A stretch of 64,000 bases of DNA from Ottelia alismoides (taxonomy: Eukaryota; Streptophyta; Magnoliopsida; Alismatales; Hydrocharitaceae). Below, piece by piece: positions 10,732 to 22,678 of the stretch. The notes beneath the pieces are model-generated. The model saw nothing but the letters and a program-made list of their open reading frames with translations, did no database searches and was not told where the DNA came from. Made by a program: the position numbers and the translations under genes. The stretch's first letter is position 1, and each line of letters opens with the position of its first letter. The stretch spans positions 1,178,001 through 1,242,000 of the forward strand of contig JAZKJV010001876.1 of the NCBI GenBank assembly GCA_037367405.1, given 5' to 3'.

Positions 10732-11762
10732 AATCTCAGCGGTGAGGAAACCCCCGAAGGAATTCGTATGCTCTCGCCAATCCTAGTGGAAGTGTGGTCC
10801 AAGGGAAATGCAGTGGTAGTACTACTACTACGCCACTAGAGGAAGGAAAGAGAAGAGGTAATCCTGCCGGACCTGACTTCCTCTCTCGTTGCTCAACTCC
10901 CGAAGGAGAAGAGCTAAGTAAAAACCAGACAAGCTCGTAACTAACAGTAGAGAGCCCCCAACCTAGGCTCTCAAAGAAAAACCAACGGGTCAGCGGAATG
11001 GTCTAGACAACTTGTGGATCCCAAAGAAGCGTAAAAACCGAGCCGGCTCGAAGAAAACACGTGAAAAGGACTGGGATCCTAGACCCATTCTCTCAATGTC
11101 CGCTACCCAAGCCTGAGTGACCTCATCTCCTGCTCAGGTGAGGGTCACCGCGCCCTCGCACAGTCGGAGTATAAATCTCCACGGCTGGCCACATGTGACA
11201 TTACCAAATCATTTATTGCCATGTTTCACCCTAAGTGTCTACGGTTTCTCTGATTTGTTTCACATCTACAAGCTATCGGTCCTAGACCCGAACTTGTTCT
11301 ATAAGAACCTCAATTGATCCAAGGTCAGGGATACAGACCTGTTATGGGAGTCTCTCTCTCTGCTCCCACTGATGAACAACTCAACTTATGATCTTGGCTA
11401 CCAGATCAGGAACCTTCTTCCTTTCCTAGGTTCCACAAGATTCGTAAATAAACCTAAAGATCTGGCTACATACTAGAGAAAGACCTTAAGGCAACAGGAA
11501 ATCAGTTTATAGATTGGAGGAGTTAAATTCCTTATCTTACTTAGAGTCAGATGGCAAGTCTTATACTTAGGGACACAAAAATAAATGTGGCCTAACTTAC
11601 AGGTACTCATTAAAGTGCACTCACCACATGACGTTCTGCCCTAGTTGTGGGCTATTACATATATTACTGAATTCTTCTTAAGTCAATACCCCAGCCCACA
11701 ATATGAGCCAATCATACCAAAAATGCAAGTTCCATAAGGTCTTATCTTCATGTGTGATCCCG

Positions 11763-11838
11763 CATATATATATATATAAATAAATAAAAATATATATATA
11801 TGTATGTATGTATATATATATATATATGTATGTATGTA
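11763..11838. repeat. TA / TATG microsatellite
   Basis: Alternating (TA)n, AAATA and (TATG)n runs form a compound low-complexity tract in the T1 LTR. Confidence 0.95.
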
Positions 11839-13673
11839 TCAGCCTATAGCTCACAAAACCAAGCACTTGGTCTCTTTACTATTAAAATTCCAACTTCAAC
11901 ACACATTTAGTCCCATGGAAATATGAATGTACTACACAGTTACCAAAGTTTATCATCATGTTTGTTCCCAGTTTATTAATCAGTGTCATGGAATTCGAGT
12001 CCACCCCCTAAGTATCGATAAATGACCAATGCATAACTCTAAGATGGGTCTTAAGAGTGACTCTACCTTTCCAAAGATCAGCACACAACAGTAGAAAAAT
12101 GTGTGTGCACTATTATATGCACAACAACACATATAGCAATTTAAGGCATCTGAATCCTTTCAATTTCTCACCCAACTTCATGGGATTCACCTTTAACAAT
12201 TTAAGCAACATATAATCTTTGAAGTCCAACAATAAGGAGTTCATTAAGAGGGCATTACATAATCCAAACATGCATATATTCAGCATATAAGTTTTATGCG
12301 TACTGTATGAATATAGCAGCAGACACACAGCAGTTCAAGGCCCCAAAACCCTCTCAAATTCTCATGCATACTCATGGCTTCCAACATCACATGATCTACT
12401 ATAAATTCATGCTTAAGGGTTAACAAAACCGTGGCTATTATGCACTCAAAATTACAAACATTCAGCAACGAAAGTGCATGTATGTACAACAACTTATCAC
12501 AGTGAACCATCAGTCCAAAACCATCAACTATTCAACTAAAAATCCATTTCCTCTAAGGGGTTAGGTTACTATATAATTATTCATATCAAGTATGAGGAGA
12601 ACTCAATGATTTGTGGTTTTAAAAACCATAAATTGATGCTTGCTAATGGATCTTACATACATGAGGACAACTGAAAACTCGGCCATAACTGTCTTTGAAC
12701 AGCAGCCATTTTCCCCCTAAATCACCACTAACCTAAACTAAAGGCATGGATTTCATGGGTTTTATATCCCCCCATCCTAATAGCAACCAAGAGTATGAAA
12801 ATGGCTCTTAAGATCATACAAAATCATGCATAAAACGAATACAAGGAAGGATCATTGATTTGAAAATTTCAGTTGAACTGCCATGATGGACAGCAGCCAG
12901 TTCTCTCCCAAAACCACCTCCAAATTCGAAACCTAAGCCATGGATTGAAAGTAAATTTGAAGGAGACACAATCAGCAAGTAAAATCACCCAAAGGGGCTT
13001 AAAGAAACTCACCAAAACATGCATAAACTCGGATCTAATATGCATGACCAGATCTGAAACTTCCACAAATTTCGTCCACAAGAAGCCACAAAAACCCAAT
13101 TTATCACTACCAAAATCCAAAACAAATGCTCAACCAAAGATCTGGGTTTTTAGGTGGTTTAAATCTATTTAAAGGGGTATATTTGTACCTCACAACCGAG
13201 ATTAAGAACAAGGTGAAGAACAGTCACTTGATCAGCCTTCAAAGCTTGATTTTTGATCCGAGCTTGGCCTTGGATTCAACATGTACTTGGTGGAGAAGAA
13301 GCTCCTTCCTCCCAGCTTTAATTTGAGCCCAAGAAACTCAAATTTGGTGGAGATTTGGGTGGTGGATCAAGGAGAGAAGATGGAGAAGAAGGAGTGGTCG
13401 GTTATGGCCTTTGGAGTGGGGAAGATGGAGAAGACGAAGTGGGATTACAGGGGGCGCTTATGGGGAATTATTCCCTTAAAAAATTGCAACATAACCCCAC
13501 CCACTCCTCTTAATTGCAACCAAGGCCCACCCATGAATAGTAATACATAAATGACTACCAATCCTTAGTTTCTAATCTTACTTATTCACAATTAACATCT
13601 CAAATTTAGCATAAGCTCACTAATGGTTTATCATCTTGGGTTTAATTAGTCATTAGAATTTAAGGATGTTACA

Positions 13674-14991
13674 CTCACCGCTCCAGTCGCCATCGCGCAA
13701 TGACCATCGGCGTCTCTGCGCCTCACCACCCCCTCCTCACGGCCGCGCGTGGCCGCACCACCGATGCCACCGCCCTCCCCCTTGTTGGGTTCCTCTTGCA
13801 CCCTAGCCGAAGAAGAAGGTCTCAATTTTCTTTATTTTTTATTGTAAAAATTTCAAGTTTGTCCTTTTACGTTTTTTTAATTACAAACAAATCCCAGCAC
13901 ATATTTGTGTTGTTTAATTTATTTTCTATTTTACATAGACAACCCTCTGTTTGTACATTAATTTGGACATCAATCTTGCGTCATTTTATTCAATGAAAAA
14001 TATCTTGATGTTGGGCACTAGTTCTCTATCACGTGGATATTTATTTATATTTTTATGGTCTTTGGGTAATTAACTAAAATTGTCTAACTGAAATTTTGCA
14101 TATTTTACCGATTCAGTGCTCTAAAACACATATCTAACACATATTTGCTCTAAAATTCCATAAAAATTAAACATGATGCCTTGATATGTGATAGAGATAC
14201 TATCCAAATTTCATCCAAAATAGAGTTGTCCTGTGCCTGAAATAATTTGTAGAGTGATTTTCGAATTTGATTTTTAATTAAATCCACATACATCCTTTTC
14301 GTAAAATTTCAAATCTCATGGATTCCTTGTCTAAATATCTTTTTAATATAGTCCGCTCTCTGTCTATCTTGCAATTGTGGATTTATTAGGAATTAATTAC
14401 TCACTGTCACTCTGTTTTCAGTAAAAAAATCCATAAAAAATTCATATTTTGTCAAAAATTCCAAAAATCTTATTGTAGCTTCCTCGTATCATTGCATCAT
14501 GTTTATGTTCCAGTAAAATTTCATCATTTTTTCTTATTGTTTGTGTGAAAAATTACGAAAACACCCATAAAAAGTGTGCATTTATCATTGTTGCATTTTA
14601 ACCCTGAAAATAGAAAAAATGTATGCTGCATTTATCTCTGGATTAGGATTCTAGGAAAAATATAATTTGGCTGAATTGGATTAATTTATCATTAAAATTA
14701 ATTTGGCTAAGTTATGTGCTTTCTTAGTAACTTAATTCACCCGCATTTTGCATTGGCATTTGTATTTTCATAAAAAAGTTTTAAAAAATACGCATTGGAA
14801 ATTGAGATCTAACTTTTTTAATTATAACCTCAAGTTATTCCTTTGCCTCCCTGTGTTCGACCCCGGACTTGCCCGGGATATAAATTAAGCTGAAATACTC
14901 TTCACGGAGATATTCTCTTGGTTCTGACTGATTCGCTAAGTACACGTGCTACAACATACCCAAATTAATCATCGTATTAAGCGACTCGTCA
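13674..14991 (+). mobile_element. A1 3' LTR, right part
   Basis: After T1 the host LTR resumes in its GC-rich segment (CACCGCTCCAGTCGCCATCG), then turns AT-rich. Near 14850 it carries GTGTTCGACCCCGGACTTG, whose reverse complement recurs near the 3' ends of the N1 LTRs. It ends in GCGACTCGTCA at 14991, comparable with the N1 LTR 3' end GGATTCGTCA. Confidence 0.72.
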
Positions 14992-15967
14992 ATTATGCAC
15001 CCGATCGTTAGGTGTACGAGGCCAATTTTCAAACTCCTTTGAGTCTGCTCTCCTTGATTGTCCTCGTAAGTATGAGCTTCACGCTTTCTGATTATTCATA
15101 GTACTCCAAGAGGGTTATCTACGAGAGACTATGATACCGTTTTAGATCTTGCGGTCTCTTCTGCTGGTAGCCGATCTGTCGACTACCGAGACCGCTTTTG
15201 TGATTCGTCTGATGGATCATGCTCCTTTGAGTCCGCTCACCTTGACGACCATCGCAACGGTGAGCTTTTGTTATGATTATTCACTAACTAGTATATATTA
15301 CTCTCTAAGGGTTATCTGTGGGAGGGTACATCATCTTCTTTGTACTCGGCTTCCTTCTGGTGTCTCCCATTTGGTGGAACACGAAGTCGAGTCTACTAAT
15401 TTTGGTACTCGGTCTCCTCCCTTGTTGTGTCTCCTCTTTATTGGAGCATGAAGCCGAGTCTTCTATCTTTTCTTTGATCCTGCTTATCTTGATGACCCTT
15501 GCAAGGTTGAGCCTTGCATTGTGTTGTTTGGTGTATTCCTGCAACTCTCTAACCTTATGCTCATCGGACATCATGTTGCTGTCTCCTGCTCTTCAACTTT
15601 CAGACATCTTGGAGACCATGATTGATTGGGAGGAGTCTATACTGTTCTTTCTTCCTCCTTGTCTTACGGTATCGTCTATGATCTTCCATTCTTTCCGTAT
15701 AAGCCGATGTTCTGCTTTCGCTACCGATCCTTGGTTTAGTTTTCGATCTCTTGTCCCTGGTAGCTGACACCCACTCGATTGCATGCCCACGTGTCCTTTC
15801 ACTTTTTGACTGTGTCCTCGTTCTCACAAGGAGACGAAGACGAGAGCACGTTATTCGCTTACCAGATACCATCTTGTACTTTGCATTCTTTACTTGTTGT
15901 ATATACCTATTGTGTACTGTATTCCTTCTTTCTTCCGTACATCTTGTGTGCCCCAGATTTTGCGCCA
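14992..15967 (+). other. A2 unrecognised internal segment with diverged repeats and inverted motifs
   Basis: Three diverged copies of a unit beginning CTCCTTTGAGTCnGCTCnCC lie at 15033-15120, 15221-15316 and, weaker, 15472-15526. A second tandem pair starts GTACTCGG (15340-15401 and 15405-15471), and each unit contains an inverted motif (ACTCGGCTTC...GAAGTCGAGT). A further inverted repeat pairs GCGGTCTC...GGTAG (15151-15170) with CTACC-GAGACCGC (15183-15195), and TGCAAGG pairs with CCTTGCA near 15498-15516. Overlapping ORFs here (for example 15318-15767 +) are hydrophobic and match no family I know. I cannot say whether the repeats were once coding. Confidence 0.55.
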
Positions 15968-15979
15968 TATCTGTGTGTC

Positions 15980-16602
15980 TATACTTAGAATGTACTTGGT
16001 CCTAAGTATAGGGGGGTACACACTGTTTTGTTCTTTCTACATTCCTTTCATCACTCCTGTTGTTGCCTAAACTTAGGGATATCTCACCCTAAGTATAGGG
16101 GGAGTGATGCATATATTCTCCATGATCTGTTCATCTATCTGTATATATCTCTCTTTTTCTTATTATCTTCTTTTCCTTTTCATTTTTCTTTTTCTACATA
16201 ATAGATGTCACCCTTTTTGTCAGTTTTCTTTATTTAGGACGTACTTTTTCCTAAGTATAGGGGGGTTGCACCAATGATTCATTCATTCTTTGATCCCCTC
16301 CAATGTCTCCTCTCTGATTTGTCTGCTATACTTAGGGATATCTCACCCTAAGTATAGGGGGAGACAACCCGATCTGTGATCTGTTCATTCCCACCCTTGA
16401 CCCTCCCTGTGTTGTGTACAGTCTGCTATACTTAGGATTATTTGATCCTACGTATAGGGGGGATGATCAATTTCTTATTCATTTATCGTTTCATTCTTTT
16501 ATTCTTTCAGTCACTGTAGTATAGGCTTTTCTATACTTAGTACGAGTTATGTCTTCTATTTCTCTTTTCGATCTATGAGGACATAGATCATGCTAAGTAT
16601 AG
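15980..16602 (+). repeat. A2 hairpin array (six stem-loops)
   Basis: Stem pairs: 15980-15989/16002-16011; 16066-16078/16088-16100 (CCTAAACTTAGGG / CCCTAAGTATAGG); 16231-16239/16251-16259; 16326-16337/16346-16357 (perfect 12 bp); 16426-16438/16445-16457 (one mismatch); and the long last one, 16531-16553/16580-16602. The first five right arms are followed by a run of four or more G. The order is the same as in A1 and A4: short hairpins first, then one long two-part hairpin. Confidence 0.92.
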
Positions 16603-18469
16603 GGGTGTTCGTATATACTCTGTATATACTTTATCCATAACTCATACATTCGTATAATTATTATGGCTAAAAATACAAAATATACATATATAATTCATTA
16701 AAAAACCATTTAAGAGGTTTTTATTCTTTAATTTTTTTGTATATACTGATTAATAAATCATGTTAAAAATATTTTTGCAAAATTATTTGAAAAATGGTGT
16801 GAATCGTTTGGAAATCTTTTTGTGAAATGTTTTCAATCTTTGTAAAAACAAAAACATTTCGAGTGCAAAAATTCTTTCTATTGGTGTGAAATAAAGGATT
16901 TGAAAACTTGATTGCAAATAATTTTGAAAATGTTTTGTAAAACATATTTTGAAAAAATGCATATATTGTTTGAAAAATCTTTTCAAAATGGCTTTAAAAT
17001 GTTTGTAAATATTTACAAAAATTACTTTGTGCTATAGTTATCAAAATTGTTTTCAAATAATTTGAGGAATAAAAGCATCATTAAAAGTATAAAAAAATGA
17101 TAATATGTACATATTCTATACCAACAGTATATATACCTATAAAATACCTTTTAAAAAATTGAAAAAAATCTTTAATTCTTAATTCTTTAAGAAAAATAAG
17201 CATGCATGTATAAATAGATGTATATATGTTATACTTTGTGTGCCAAATTCTTTTACATGCAAAGATCTTTGTGTACAAATTCTTTTTATTTTAAAAAATT
17301 CTTTTAAAAAAGTTGCATCATTCTTTGCATCATTGTGGATAGTATTTGCATAGCATTCCTATTCTTTTGATCGGAATTGATGATTGAACTAGTCCAGTAA
17401 AGTCGAAGATTGGACCTTGGTTGGACCTTACTGCACTGGAACCTTATGGGAACTAGGTTTAAGGTACTTCAGGTCTATTCAGACTTAATTCTTTGAGACT
17501 CAGAGCTGGTTTCAAGTTACCTGAACTGACTAACTAGAACTTTTCGAGACACGCGCATGACTCTTGTCGATCGTGGCCTAACTTGGACACTTGCACCTTT
17601 CACTTGGCTCAACTCAGTTGGAATGGTGAGGGGGTTGGATTTGCCGGTCTGAGATGCACACGGGTGGAAACATTTGTCCTTGTCTAGGGAGGACCCCAAC
17701 CTGGTTCAGTTTTCAATGAAGTCGAATGACAAGAGAGTGTGGGTTGCAATAAAGCTTCAAAAGAGGGAGAGTCTTCTGGCTCAAGAGGAAAAAGTCCTTA
17801 TGTAAATGCTGCTATAATTAGTATGTTGAAAGAAAACTCCAAAAAAGTGGACATGCCTGCAAATAAAATAAAAATGCTTGTCGTAGTATGTACATATGTT
17901 GTATAGAAAATAAGCGAGCTTGAGCATCAAAGTTATACCATGTGAGCCTACAGCTGGATGACTTGACTACATTGGTCATGCATCCCAAGATAGGTAGCTA
18001 CACTAGCTACTGTCCATTCTTTTCTTCACCTCCTCCTCTTGAGTTGGATGCCACTTGAAATTAGATGGGAATACCCTACTCCTCGAGGACAGAGTGCTGG
18101 ATTAGGGAATCATTGGGTTGTCATTCCAGAGAAGTGAGCTCCTTTGTCATTTCAGTTGGGGAGAGCCACCACCACTTACACTGTACAATTCAGCTTCATA
18201 GTCATAAGGGTTTGCGTATGATGTAGGCTAGTTCTGACCTATCTATTGAGGTGGTTTGAACCGAGTTTTGTGACTCGCGAAGGTTGTTGTGTTTTAAATT
18301 TGGTTCTCGGCTAGGTTCCACACACATTCTCACACCAAGGTCTAATTGTGCTCCAAACTTTGATTTTGTACATACAAGTTTAATTATCAAAATCAATTCC
18401 ATTTATTCTATATTCTTGCCTTTTCTTTTTTTCTTCTTCTTTATTCTTTTTGTACTTATTGCATAAGTG
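16603..18469 (+). other. A2 3' untranslated region
   Basis: It begins with the GTATATACTTTATCCATA block that follows the last hairpin. The later part (about 17830-18330) matches A4 41086-41560 block by block: GTGGACATGCCTG, GATGACTTGACTACA, TGGTCATGCAT, TCCATTCTTTTC and CTTGAGTTGG. No ORF worth calling. Conservation between separate copies suggests an RNA function such as packaging, export or 3'-end formation, but that is inference. Confidence 0.65.
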
Positions 18470-18503
18470 TTTGCTAGGAACTAGCAAAGGCAAGTATAGG
18501 GGG
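18470..18503 (+). promoter_or_regulatory. A2 terminal hairpin and polypurine-like tract
   Basis: TTTGCTAG (18470-18477) pairs perfectly with CTAGCAAA (18481-18488) around a 3-base loop. GGCAAGTATAGGGGG then runs into the LTR start TGATGAATC at 18504. The AAGTATAGGGGG is identical to the hairpin 3' arms upstream. Confidence 0.82.
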
Positions 18504-21500
18504 TGATGAATCTCCATTTCATAACCTTTATGCTATCATTTTGGCCTTAAAAACCCTAACTAGTACATGTAAATAGCATCAATTTGTGCATAATAGCATC
18601 CATTATTTATTGTATTATTTCTATATAAAATAAAGTTTTTAAAGCCAAAATTATAGAATAAAGAGAAGAAAAGAAAAAGAAATAAAATATTGGAAATATT
18701 TTATGACCCTAACCCCGAGACCAAGTCCAAAATGGAGTTGGTCGACAAGGAATAAAGTAGGGGGAGATAAGGGCCAAAAATACAATTAGTTTTTTCTTTA
18801 ATTATGCATTTTGACACCCATTTTATTCTTTATTATTTATTCATCAAATAAAAGAACTTTGTACATAAAAGTTGTAGATAATAATGTAAATAAAAATACA
18901 GAGTATGTACAAAAATAAGATAGAGTGTACAGTTTATACACAAAATAAAAAGCCAAATACTAAACTTCACATACACATATCTTTCAAATAAAAACTCGAA
19001 ACATATCAAAATTACCTATAATTGAATATAACTTTTTACAAGCTATTTAATGGTGGTGGTTTTATATATTTTGGAGTTACTGAGTGAATGTTAGGTTTTG
19101 GGCCCCTATTGTACATTTTACCGATTAAAATATTCAATTTATTAAATTTCATTATTTTTACAAATTCATATTTTTATATTTTGTAAATATTATTTATAAC
19201 ATATGTCTATATTAAAATTAGAACAAAACTAAAAGGAAAATGTAAAATAAAATAAATCTATGTGAAAACATAGATTGAATACCTTTGTCTCTACTTGTAT
19301 ATAAAATAAAAGGAGAACATATTCTTTTATTCTTGTATTCTTTGTATTTTTGTAATAATGTAAATGTTGTTTATATTCTACTAAAAATACAAAGCTAAAA
19401 TAAAAATCATCAAAATACATTAAAATAAAATATTGTACATAAAACATAGGTAAAATACCTATAAATATACCTACATAATATATTTGCCTATTTATTTAAG
19501 TGTACAAATAACATCATAAAAATAAAATAAAATATGTTTATACTCGCAAAAATAAGTTATACATATATAAATAAAAGAATAAAATACTAAAAGAAAATAT
19601 AGAAAATAAAAATAAAAATGCACAAAACGTAGATGAATATTCATATAATTAAACTAATAAAAATTAACTACTAAAAAATACAGCTAAAAAATAAATAAAA
19701 ATCATAAGAAAATACTACATATAATAATAAACATTTTTTAATATATACAAAATAAATAAAATCATTTACCATTTTAAATTAATTATTTTTGAATAAAATT
19801 TATGTTTTGTCGTTTTGTGGCTTGTGTGGCCCAAAGGTGGCATAGGGACCGTTGTCCTCTGGTCAACTGTCCCATCTGCCACCTGGCCCGTCAAATATAT
19901 GTTTTCCTCAAACTTCCACAATTTTTCGCGCATGATCCAACCATCCATTAACTTCGATCTCTTTACGGTAATTACTCCAAAATCCATCATCATCCTCCCC
20001 TAGATCTTGGATCCATTGTACAGAGCTTCAATTCTTCATATTCACTTGGTTCATAAGGGTTCGTCACATTGTGTATAAATAACTCCTCTTTCTATTTTAA
20101 AATTTGGTCATTTCTTCATCCATGGACCCTTGGATCTCGATCTAGTGCGTATCCCCGTGACAGGGGGAGTCCCTTGAGCATCCATGATGGTTCGCGGAGG
20201 AGGAGGTGCACCCAAGCCACCGAGCATCGGCGACCTCTTCTCCTTTGCTCTGGCGAGGTAAGAGCTACGCCCTTTTACTTATTTTACATAGATTACATTA
20301 TTAGTGTTTTAGCGTTAGATCCTATAGTCGTAGTTCACCAGAGCAGATCTCCATCGTGTTTCCATTGTCTTCCGACCAACACTTCGCCCCCATTTTGATC
20401 CCCATCATGTTCTTCATGCCACGTACCCCCTCATGTCTCCCAGATCGAATCTGATCTGGAGATCCGTTCCTCCAATCTGCTTCTCATCGTAGGAGCGCCG
20501 CCCGACACCACCTACCACTCATTTCACCTAATAGAACCCTCAGCATCCGTAGTTTGCATCGCTTGTTTTCCCTGCCAGGGTCTGGATGCCAAAGGACCCG
20601 TGTAGGGACGATTTTTGCTGAAGAACAGGCACATGGAGCTCCCAAACTTCCTCGACCTCGCCTGAGCACGCCGGAGATCTAGGTGCCTCGTGGAGACCAT
20701 CATCAGATGCGGGGGACGTCCAAGAATGTATAGAGACATTCGACGGTGATGGAGGAGGCCGGAGGAGCCGGCTACAATCGATCAAAGCTCTCCCTTGGCG
20801 AGCTTCTTCCCAGCTCTTCCAGACTGGCCTAGAGCCGTACGATGAAGACAACAACCCCAGTTTTGATCAGAATCATCCAATGGAGCCGCTCCTCGACCGT
20901 TGGATCCTTTCTTGGATCTGATCTCCATCGCTGATCGACAAACCGTCACCAGCTGTCGGATGGACAACACGTGTATAAATTAAGATCATCCAACCGTCCG
21001 CATGCACCGATTATCGGGTAAATTGCAATGTGAACCTCGCATTTTTGTATTTACATTTTAGTCTTGTAAATGAAGTATAACATTGTAAAATAAGTGGATA
21101 TTTTGCATAACGGACCTCGTACTTATTTTAATTACAAATAGGTCCATTCACGTCACCTCACGTGTTGTTCCACTTGAGGTGATAAAATTACAGGGACACC
21201 CCTACAACTTTTTTGTATTTAATATTTTGTCTAATAAATTGAGTTTCACGTTATAAATTTTGTAAAAATTGCATGAAGGGCTCTGAACTTTCACGTATTT
21301 ACATTCTGGTCCATGACTGCATGAGTCACATGTTGTCTCATGTGTTAGTGAAATTTCATGGATGCCCCGACAGATTTTATAATTGTAATTTAGTCATTAA
21401 AAATTAAATAAATGTTGTAAACTTTTGGTGTTTTCGCATAGATCACCCTGTACTTTATTTTATTTGCAAAAATACCCCTGTTAGGACTTGTAATTTTGTG

Positions 21501-21890
21501 TATATTTATCTATTTACTGAAAATGCCTACAATGCTCCTAAAAATTCACAAAAAAAGGGATAAATGCTTTATGCCTTGTACTTTCACAAAAATAGGGATA
21601 AATGAAAAAATGAAAAATATAAAAAAGAATATACAAAATTTTAAAAACTTAAAATATAAAATATAAAATTAAAACCCACAAAAATAATAATTAGATAAGA
21701 GATAAAAGACATAATTTTTGTGCATTCATGCCTCTTCCTCCCGTTTGCTCCCTGTATTGACCTCTACTTATGCTTACACCTATATACATTTGCATGTAGA
21801 GATATAATAAATTGTAACAAAAATTTTTGATTCATTGATTTATTCTTGTTGTGGATTAATTGTTGATTGATTGAGGATTATTAAGTGGTT
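18504..21890 (+). mobile_element. A2 LTR
   Basis: It begins TGATGAATCTCCATTTCAT with a decayed right arm of the tip palindrome. It carries the TAGGTTTTGGGCCCC block near 19090 and a GC-rich transcribed-type segment (20100-20960). The 3' end is blurred at about 21850-21895, where sequence resembling the A4 LTR end (CTTGTTGTGGATTA) gives way to gag linker sequence. Confidence 0.72.
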
Positions 21891-21959
21891 AATGCATCGA
21901 CTGGATTTCTCGCCTTCTGAGATTTCTAGACCTTCGATTTTCCTCTGTCATCAGTACTT

Positions 21960-22678
21960 GACCAATCGATGGATATGGAGAGGGATGTCCTTAAAGCACT
22001 ACCCGAGGAGACTTTTGAAATGAGGAGGACATGCATCTGACGTAGCAACCCCCTTCAGAGAGCAACAAGATCCACTATGGGAAGAGAGAAGAGGAGGAGT
22101 ACTATAGTACAACAACATGAAGACACAAATTCAGAGTCTACGGAGGACCTTTCACCTTTGGTTGAGGAGGATGTACCAACAACAGACATTCCCCAGCTTG
22201 TAGTAGACACTCATGTTTTAGATTCCATGTTCAATGTAAAAGAATCATGTATGAAGAACTATGTTTATAAGAATAAAAAGAAATACATTTTAGTTTATGA
22301 TTCTGATAATTGATCTTCCTCTATTAATTAAATCCATTTTCCCTATGTTGTAATTGCTGGAAAGCGCATCATTAAGAAGATTCAGAAAGATTATCCGGGG
22401 ATGGCATGATTTTATAGAGATAACATTATGGTTAAGGTATCATTTAATGAGTATGTGACTAGACATCCTGCTTTTCAGAAATACCTTAAGGTACGATGCA
22501 TGCCTACTAGTGTTAGCAGGAAGAAACAAAATAGTTATGTGAAGATGCACATCTTATTAGTTGCCACTACTTATTGTCTCAAGAGTCGGTTGCCAATAGG
22601 AAAGAAGAGAGAAATGGATGCACATTATGTGATGACTCATATATATGACATAACATTTGCATACATGATACATTGATA
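21960..22678 (+). pseudogene. gag C-terminus / protease N-terminus fragment
   Basis: 22077-22313 encodes a linker ending in NSESTEDLSPLVEED, homologous to the A1 linker SSESIEDLASPVV at about 1960. 22428-22676 encodes HPAFQKYLKVRCMPTSVSRK and HILLVATTYCLKS, matching A1 at 2290-2420. The fragment ends just before the protease active site, where A3 is inserted at 22679. It is preceded directly by the A2 LTR with no gag capsid region, so it is either an internal deletion of an element whose 5' LTR is the A2 LTR or a recombination product. Confidence 0.8.

Larger units (their letters stand above)
8605..13673 (-). mobile_element. T1: Tekay/Del-like chromovirus remnant
   Basis: Read on the minus strand, this is a 5' LTR (13673 to 9470), a primer site, a short leader and the N-terminal part of gag, cut off at about 8605. 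The rest of gag, pol and the 3' LTR are missing. In other LTR copies about 0.5 kb separates the two flanking A1 LTR parts, so the deletion that removed T1's 3' half probably also removed host LTR sequence. The primer site and gag type indicate a chromovirus of the Tekay/Del branch. Confidence 0.78.
9470..13673 (-). mobile_element. T1 5' LTR (4.2 kb)
   Basis: The boundaries are TGTAACACCCC at 9470 and ...GGATGTTACA ending at 13673 in + orientation, giving TG...CA termini and an inner edge next to the primer site. At 4204 bp the LTR is long for the group. It holds a three-copy 38-bp repeat (10517-10731), an AT microsatellite (11763-11838) and no convincing coding sequence. ORFs such as the one at 12869-13172 show no known motif. 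It sits inside the A1 3' LTR. Confidence 0.82.
1..14991 (+). mobile_element. A1: Athila-like Ty3/gypsy retrotransposon, 5'-truncated by window edge
   Basis: Domain order on the + strand is gag, aspartic protease, RT, RNase H, integrase, then a non-coding tail with three hairpins and an LTR that starts at 8093. The integrase motif WGIDFIGPF and the RT motif FMDDFSV are those of the Athila lineage of Ty3/gypsy. All open frames are broken by stops and small indels, so this copy is dead. The 5' LTR and primer site lie before base 1. The 3' LTR is split by chromovirus T1 and ends near 14991 with ...GACTCGTCA. No env-like ORF, known from some Athila elements, is visible between integrase and LTR. 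Confidence 0.85.
14992..21890 (+). mobile_element. A2: hairpin-rich tail plus LTR of an Athila-family element
   Basis: No gag or pol homology is visible upstream of the hairpins, unlike A1 and A4. The unit consists of an unrecognised repeat-containing segment (14992-15967), six family hairpins, a conserved 3' UTR, a polypurine-like tract and an LTR from 18504. The LTR runs straight into a gag/protease fragment with no primer site or gag N-terminus, which suggests a recombinant or deleted structure. The left limit is inferred from the A1 LTR end. Confidence 0.6.

Noticed and set aside
15318..15767. 149-codon hydrophobic ORF, possibly a membrane protein
   Set aside because: It lies across diverged tandem repeats and inverted motifs and matches no family. 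Hydrophobic residues result from the T-rich strand.
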